NCBI GenBank assembly: GCA_964425005.1
Contig: CAYRKT010000001.1
Location: 80,110 to 144,109, forward strand
Length of the DNA: 64,000 nucleotides
DNA from: CAYRKT01 sp964425005
Lineage (GTDB): Bacteria > Synergistota > Synergistia > CAYRKT01
Direction: 5' to 3'
The notes under the pieces were generated by a model. It did no database searches and had not been told where the DNA came from. It saw nothing but the letters and a program-made list of their open reading frames with translations. This document shows positions 59,950-64,000 of the stretch, piece by piece. A program made the position numbers and the translations under genes. The first letter of the stretch is position 1; every line of letters starts with the position of its first letter.

Positions 59950-60531
59950 TCATCTCCTGTAGGACTCTATTATCCTCTTCACCTCGTCTGCGGCCCTCTC
60001 CAGGTCGTCGTTGACCACCGCGTGGTCGTACCAGGCGACCTGCCTCATCTCCACCTCGCTGCTCTCCATGCGCAACCTGAAGCTCTCGCTCGTCTCGGTG
60101 CCTCTGCCAGCAAGCCTCCTCTCGAGCGCCTCCCTGGAGGGCGGCATTATGAATATCAATATGGCCTCGGGGAAGACCTCCTTCACCTGCCTCGCCCCCT
60201 GGACGTCTATCTCCAGGATCACGTCCTTGCCCTCGGAGAGCGCCCTCTCCACGTCCTCCCTGAGGGTGCCGTACATGTTCCCGTGGACGGAAGCCCACTC
60301 CAGGAAATCCCCCCTCCTCACCCTCTCCTCGAACTCCTCCCTGGACACGAAGCGGTAGTCCACGCCCTCCTCCTCTCCCTCCCTGGGGGACCTGGTCGTG
60401 CAGGAGACGGAGTAGACCAGCCCATCCAGGAGCTGGAACAACCTCTTGCGGATGCTGCTCTTCCCAGCGCCTGAGGGACCTGAGATCACTATAAGGTTTC
60501 CAGGGGCTTTAGGTCTCCTAGAGTCCTCCAA
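59950..60531 (-). CDS. gmk: Guanylate kinase
   Basis: Gmk (193 aa) phosphorylates GMP to GDP. P-loop IVISGPSGAGKSSIRKRLF, GMP-binding SVSCTTRSPREGEEEGVDYR and VILEIDVQGARQVKEVFPE are complete. The lid region is AGRGTETSES. It lies 5 bp after remA, matching the yicC-remA-gmk-rpoZ-coaBC-priA order. Confidence 0.97.
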   Translation of the reverse strand: MEDSRRPKAPGNLIVISGPSGAGKSSIRKRLFQLLDGLVYSVSCTTRSPREGEEEGVDYRFVSREEFEERVRRGDFLEWASVHGNMYGTLREDVERALSEGKDVILEIDVQGARQVKEVFPEAILIFIMPPSREALERRLAGRGTETSESFRLRMESSEVEMRQVAWYDHAVVNDDLERAADEVKRIIESYRR

Positions 60532-60535
60532 AGGG

Positions 60536-60790
60536 CTAATCCCCCTCGCTTAGCCCGGCTATCCTCTGAGCGATGGTCTCGGGGTTTATGGCCGACAGTA
60601 TCACGTGGTCGCTGTCGGTGACTATTATAGCTCTGGTCTTCCTGCCCTGGGTGGCGTCTATAAGCTTACCCCTCTCCCTCGCCTCTTCCTTGAGCCTCCT
60701 TATGGGCGCCGAGTCCGGCGCCACCACCGCCACGACCCTGTCGGCTACGACCATGTTGCCAAACCCCACGTGAACGAGCCTGAGATCCAT
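60536..60790 (-). CDS. remA: RemA-like DNA-binding regulator (DUF370)
   Basis: The 84-residue protein matches RemA/DUF370: [20 protein letters not shown], then [20 protein letters not shown] and [17 protein letters not shown]. In Bacillus, RemA is a DNA-binding activator of biofilm-matrix and osmotic genes; here its targets are unknown. The ATG at 60790 lies 8 nt after GGAG, which is part of the yicC end; yicC starts upstream and its stop overlaps the ribosome-binding site. Confidence 0.93.
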   Translation of the reverse strand: MDLRLVHVGFGNMVVADRVVAVVAPDSAPIRRLKEEARERGKLIDATQGRKTRAIIVTDSDHVILSAINPETIAQRIAGLSEGD

Positions 60791-60795
60791 GAGCA

Positions 60796-61680
60796 TCACT
60801 CCACGTTCTGAAGTTGCTCCCTCAAGCTTTCTATGAGGTTCCTCATCTCCACCGTCAGGTGCCTGATCCTGGCGTCCGGAACCTTGGAAGCCACGGTGTT
60901 GGCCTCCCTCTGCATCTCCTGCGCCAGGAAGTCGAGCCTCTTCCCCTTGGCCGACTCCTTCGCGTCCTCCAGGATCAGGTAGAACTGGTCCAGGTGGCTC
61001 TTGAGCCTGCCCAGCTCCTCCTCTATGTCCCACCGATCCACCAGGATGGCGGCCTCCATGTGAAGCCGCATCTGGTCCATCGACAGCTCCGAAGCCAGGG
61101 ACGACAGCTTCTCGAGCAACGAGGAAAAGGCGCTTCCCCTTACCTCCTGCCACCTCTCCTCGGTCTGACGCAAGTTGGACTCCATCGAGCGCAGTATGCC
61201 CCTGATAAGTCCCTCCAGGTTTTCGCCCTCCCTCCGCCTCATGGAAAGGAGGTCCTCGTAGGCCCTCTCCAGGAGCTCTAGGCAAAGCCGCGATAGCTCC
61301 TCCCGATCTATGTCCAACCCAACCTCGACCTCCACCACCCCCGGCAGGAGCAACAGGTCCTCCAACCTCAACTCCTGCAGGAGCTTGAGCTCCCCCCTGA
61401 GCTTCTCCACCTCGAAGAAGTAGCGAAGCAACACCTCCCTGTTGACCCTGTAGACGGCCGAGGGATCCACCAAGCGGGAGGACAGGTTCACCGAGAACTT
61501 CCCGCGCCTGAGCTTCCTCTCGCACCAGAGCCTGACGTCCCTCTCCACCTCAGCTAGCTCCTTGGAGACCCTCAGGGTGTACTCCTTGAACCTGTGGTTG
61601 TAGCTGGATATCTCGGCCTCGAGCCTGCCCTGGGCCAGCGAGAGCTCCGCCCTTCCGTAACCCGTCATGCTGAATATCAA
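60796..61680 (-). CDS. YicC-family endoribonuclease
   Basis: The 294-residue protein shows the YicC_N signature [20 protein letters not shown] and [17 protein letters not shown], and the C-terminal DUF1732 domain with [30 protein letters not shown] and [18 protein letters not shown]. YicC enzymes are RNases acting on structured RNA. It starts the yicC-remA-gmk set, 16 bp downstream of hflX. Confidence 0.94.
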   Translation of the reverse strand: MIFSMTGYGRAELSLAQGRLEAEISSYNHRFKEYTLRVSKELAEVERDVRLWCERKLRRGKFSVNLSSRLVDPSAVYRVNREVLLRYFFEVEKLRGELKLLQELRLEDLLLLPGVVEVEVGLDIDREELSRLCLELLERAYEDLLSMRRREGENLEGLIRGILRSMESNLRQTEERWQEVRGSAFSSLLEKLSSLASELSMDQMRLHMEAAILVDRWDIEEELGRLKSHLDQFYLILEDAKESAKGKRLDFLAQEMQREANTVASKVPDARIRHLTVEMRNLIESLREQLQNVE

Positions 61681-61696
61681 GTCCGGTCAACCCCTT

Positions 61697-62860
61697 TCAA
61701 CGCGCCACCGTGGAGGATAAGATCTCCGCAACCCTAGACGTGAGCACGTCCAACCCCCATCCCATCTTGGCGCTGATGGGCAACACATCCTCGTAGCCAG
61801 CGCCCCTGAACCTGGCCCTGGCGCTCTCCACATCCGAAGGGCCTACGAGGTCTACCTTGTTCAGCAGGAGGACGACGGGCTTGTCCGCCACACCCACCTC
61901 CCTCAGGACCTCCTCCACCGCAGACACGAGCTCCAGGTAGTCGGGACGAGAGACGTCCACCACGTGGAGCAGAAGGTCCGCGTACTGGAGCTCCTCCAAG
62001 GTGGCCCTGAAGGCCGCCACCAGGAAAGGGGGCAGCTTCCTTATGAAGCCGACGGTGTCGGAGACCACCACCGCTCCCCTTAGCCCCGGCAGGAAGACCC
62101 TCCTGCTCAGCGGATCAAGGGTGGCGAAGAGCTTGTCCTCCACGTAGACGCTCCTGTCGCCGCTCAAAGCCGAAAGCAACGTAGATTTGCCCGAGTTGGT
62201 GTATCCCACCAGCGAGAGCTGGAAGGCCCCCTCAGACCTCCTGGCCCGCCTGAGCTTCCTCTGTTCCCTGACCCTCTCCAACCTCTCCTCCAGCTGCGCT
62301 ATGCGCCTGTATATGGCCCTTCTAACCCTCTCCGTCTCCTGCTCTCCGGGCCCACGGGTCCCTATGCCTCCGCCCGTCCTAGACATCTGAAGGCCGTAGC
62401 CCCTGGCGAAGGGGAGCTCGTACTTTAGCCTCGCCAGCTCCACCTGGAGCTTGGCCTCGGCCGTGTGGGCCCTGCTCTCGAAGATCTCCATTATAACTCC
62501 CGCCCTGTCCGTGATCCTGACCCTGGAGAGAGGCCTAAACCTCTGGGGAAGTAGGGAGAGATAGAGCTCCTTGAGGTTCCTAACCTGACCGGGGGTCAAA
62601 CGATCGTCGCATATGAAGACGCCAACCCTTTCCTCTAAGGCCCTGGAGAACATCTCCAGGGCCTTCCCCCTGCCCAGGAAATAGGCGGGGTCGGGCCTTT
62701 CCCTCCTCTGGACGAACCTCCCGACCACCTCCAAACCCACGTTGGAGGCCAACAGAGCCAGCTCCTCCAGGAGGTCATCCAGGTCGTAGCCCATCCCGCT
62801 CCTGGTGGAGTCGAGGGCGAAGGCGAAAGCCCTGTCCAGTCTCTCGAAGTCCTCGCTCAA
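61697..62860 (-). CDS. hflX: GTPase HflX
   Basis: HflX (387 aa) binds ribosomes and dissociates stalled 70S particles. The N-terminal domain has DPAYFLGRGKALEMFSR and VFICDDRLTPGQVRNL, then the Gly-rich TGGGIGTRGPGEQETE. The GTPase domain has LVGYTNSGKSTLLSAL, SDTVGFIRKLPP and LNKVDLVG. The C terminus is short. It is the most upstream gene of the yicC-to-der run. Confidence 0.95.
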   Translation of the reverse strand: MSEDFERLDRAFAFALDSTRSGMGYDLDDLLEELALLASNVGLEVVGRFVQRRERPDPAYFLGRGKALEMFSRALEERVGVFICDDRLTPGQVRNLKELYLSLLPQRFRPLSRVRITDRAGVIMEIFESRAHTAEAKLQVELARLKYELPFARGYGLQMSRTGGGIGTRGPGEQETERVRRAIYRRIAQLEERLERVREQRKLRRARRSEGAFQLSLVGYTNSGKSTLLSALSGDRSVYVEDKLFATLDPLSRRVFLPGLRGAVVVSDTVGFIRKLPPFLVAAFRATLEELQYADLLLHVVDVSRPDYLELVSAVEEVLREVGVADKPVVLLLNKVDLVGPSDVESARARFRGAGYEDVLPISAKMGWGLDVLTSRVAEILSSTVAR

Positions 62861-62891
62861 ACCCCTAAACCACCCCCCCCAGCGCTGCGCC

Positions 62892-64000
62892 TCATCTGGA
62901 GGAGACGTATATGGTGTCTATCCAGCGATAGCCGCCGTCCTCCAGCCGCACGACCGCCACCGGCCTCCTGACCGGCCTGTGGGACGAAGCGTCCACGCCG
63001 AAGGAGACGCCGAAGAGGTCCAGATCGTAGACCCTTTCGAGCCCCCTCCTCAGGGCCTCCCTCGAATGGCCTCCCCCCGCCCTGAAACCCTCCACCAGCC
63101 ATCTGGCCGAGGAGAAGGCGGCATAGGCCATCCTGAGGTCGGCAGGGTACGCCCTATTCCTCACGAAGTAGAACGTCCGAAAGGCGGCCATGTCCCCCAG
63201 CTTGCCGATGGGCTCCAGCTGGTCGAACCAGAGGCTCCCCTCCAATCTCCTATAGCTGCCCAGGGGCATGTCGTCAACCCTCCTGACCCCCACCAGGATC
63301 GGGATCCTCAGGTTGAGCTCCTCCGCGGCCGCCGAGAGCTTCATGATGTCCCTGTATCCCAGGAAGGCCCCGATGGCCTCGAAGCCGCCTCGCTGTATCT
63401 GCATGACCTGGGGGACGAAGTTGACCAGCCTGCTACCCCTCACCCCCAGAGGCGCGCTGGCCACCGAGGAGGAGATAAGGGCCTGGGACAAGGACAGGGC
63501 GTTGTCCAGCATGACCTGGTCCAGGATCTCGTAGACGATGGCGAAGCTCCTGAAGCCCATGAACGTCACGTAGGCGTGGATGGACCTCCAGAGGTAGTCC
63601 TCCCCCAGCAGGAAGGAGAAGGCGTTGGGCCTCAGGCTGCCGTCGGCCCTCCTCAAGACCTCTCCCCTCTCGGAGAAAACGCCTATGAAGGGGATGCCCT
63701 TCCCGTCCAGTAGCTCCGCCAGCTTCAGGTTCAACTCGTCCCCGGCGAAGCTCAAGACGGCCACGAGCGGCCTGGACGACCACCCCTCCACGGTCTTCAG
63801 GACCCCACTCCCGTCGCCCCTCGGTTCGACCTTGACTATCCCCAGGTCCCTCCCGAAGATGCCATCCCCCCTGTTGGCGTCGTCGAACACCATCCTTATA
63901 GAGCCCAGCGCTGAGTCGAGTTCGCCCTCGCCCTCAGGCCCCACGACCCCCACCAGGAGCAGCCAACCCTCCCTCTCCGGATCGTAGGCCAGCACCTCAA
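62892..64000 (-). CDS. Periplasmic-binding-protein-like (Leu/Ile/Val type) protein, partial
   Basis: The 3' part of a larger gene; the 5' end lies beyond position 64000. The visible 369 residues start with a beta strand GWLLLVGVVGPEGEGEL, then a helix and GIFGRDLGIVKVEP, the fold of branched-chain-amino-acid-type ligand-binding proteins (type 1 periplasmic-binding). The two-lobe order continues with VAVLSFAGDELNLKLAELL, IPFIGVF and, in the second lobe, IPILVGVRRVDDM. No signal peptide is seen because the N terminus is missing. The ligand is unknown; neither permease nor ATPase gene is in view. Confidence 0.75.
   Translation of the reverse strand, partial: EVLAYDPEREGWLLLVGVVGPEGEGELDSALGSIRMVFDDANRGDGIFGRDLGIVKVEPRGDGSGVLKTVEGWSSRPLVAVLSFAGDELNLKLAELLDGKGIPFIGVFSERGEVLRRADGSLRPNAFSFLLGEDYLWRSIHAYVTFMGFRSFAIVYEILDQVMLDNALSLSQALISSSVASAPLGVRGSRLVNFVPQVMQIQRGGFEAIGAFLGYRDIMKLSAAAEELNLRIPILVGVRRVDDMPLGSYRRLEGSLWFDQLEPIGKLGDMAAFRTFYFVRNRAYPADLRMAYAAFSSARWLVEGFRAGGGHSREALRRGLERVYDLDLFGVSFGVDASSHRPVRRPVAVVRLEDGGYRWIDTIYVSSR

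Overview
The window is about 64 kb of GC-rich bacterial chromosome, packed with housekeeping genes and with no sign of phage, transposons, CRISPR arrays or rRNA genes. Three traits point to Synergistota, probably a thermophilic genus related to Thermanaerovibrio (inference): a secreted clostripain-like protein ends in a Gly-Cys/hydrophobic/Arg-Arg tail like the Synergist-CTERM sorting signal; arginine is mostly AGG and isoleucine often ATA despite the high GC; and ribosomal protein L27 carries a cleavable N-terminal extension next to its protease Prp. The cell encodes selenocysteine tRNA, cobalamin enzymes and oxygen-detoxifying flavodiiron proteins, which fits an anaerobe.

Layout. 1-3.4 kb: the end of a DegT-type aminotransferase, then unrecognised or secreted accessory genes. 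3.6-17.8 kb (minus strand): tRNA-Lys, tRNA-Leu, trigger factor, ClpP, ClpX, Lon, EngB, ValRS, then a new promoter for L21-Prp-L27, a terminator, ObgE, NadD, an LCP protein and RsfS, closed by a terminator. 17.9-19.4 kb: mnmE, convergent with argS and secA (19.4-23.8 kb, minus). 23.9-26.3 kb (plus): purH, a small secreted protein interrupted by an in-frame TGA, and a cobalamin adenosyltransferase. 26.4-28.6 kb: tRNA-Leu(GAG), a B12-type radical SAM protein and a divergent ThiF-like E1 enzyme. 28.5-36.3 kb (minus): the classical rimP-nusA-ylxR-ylxQ-infB-DUF503-rbfA-DHH-truB-ribF translation operon behind a promoter and a terminator-like leader. 36.4-45.8 kb (minus): rpoB, rpoC and a PHP phosphoesterase. 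45.9-47.4 kb: pgsA and a YhcC-type radical SAM gene that diverge from one shared -10 element.

47.3-52.6 kb (minus) is the most interesting stretch. A gene run tsaE-tsaB-fur/perR-ODP-MCP-flavin reductase lies downstream of tRNA-Sec and a flavodiiron protein (fprA). A diiron oxygen-binding protein sits next to a soluble chemotaxis-receptor signalling protein, with a Fur/PerR regulator and a flavin reductase in the same run. This suggests an oxygen-sensing module joined to oxygen reduction.

52.6-64 kb: a CDP-alcohol phosphotransferase overlaps a cation-efflux gene tail to tail by 306 bp; then, on minus, carbamate kinase, Der, a PriA with degenerate ATPase motifs, CoaBC, RpoZ, Gmk, RemA, YicC, HflX and the 3' part of a periplasmic-binding-protein-like gene that runs off the window.

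Genes are packed with overlaps of the ATGA/GTGA type, and many start with GTG or TTG. Where a Shine-Dalgarno site decides the start, I moved it accordingly.
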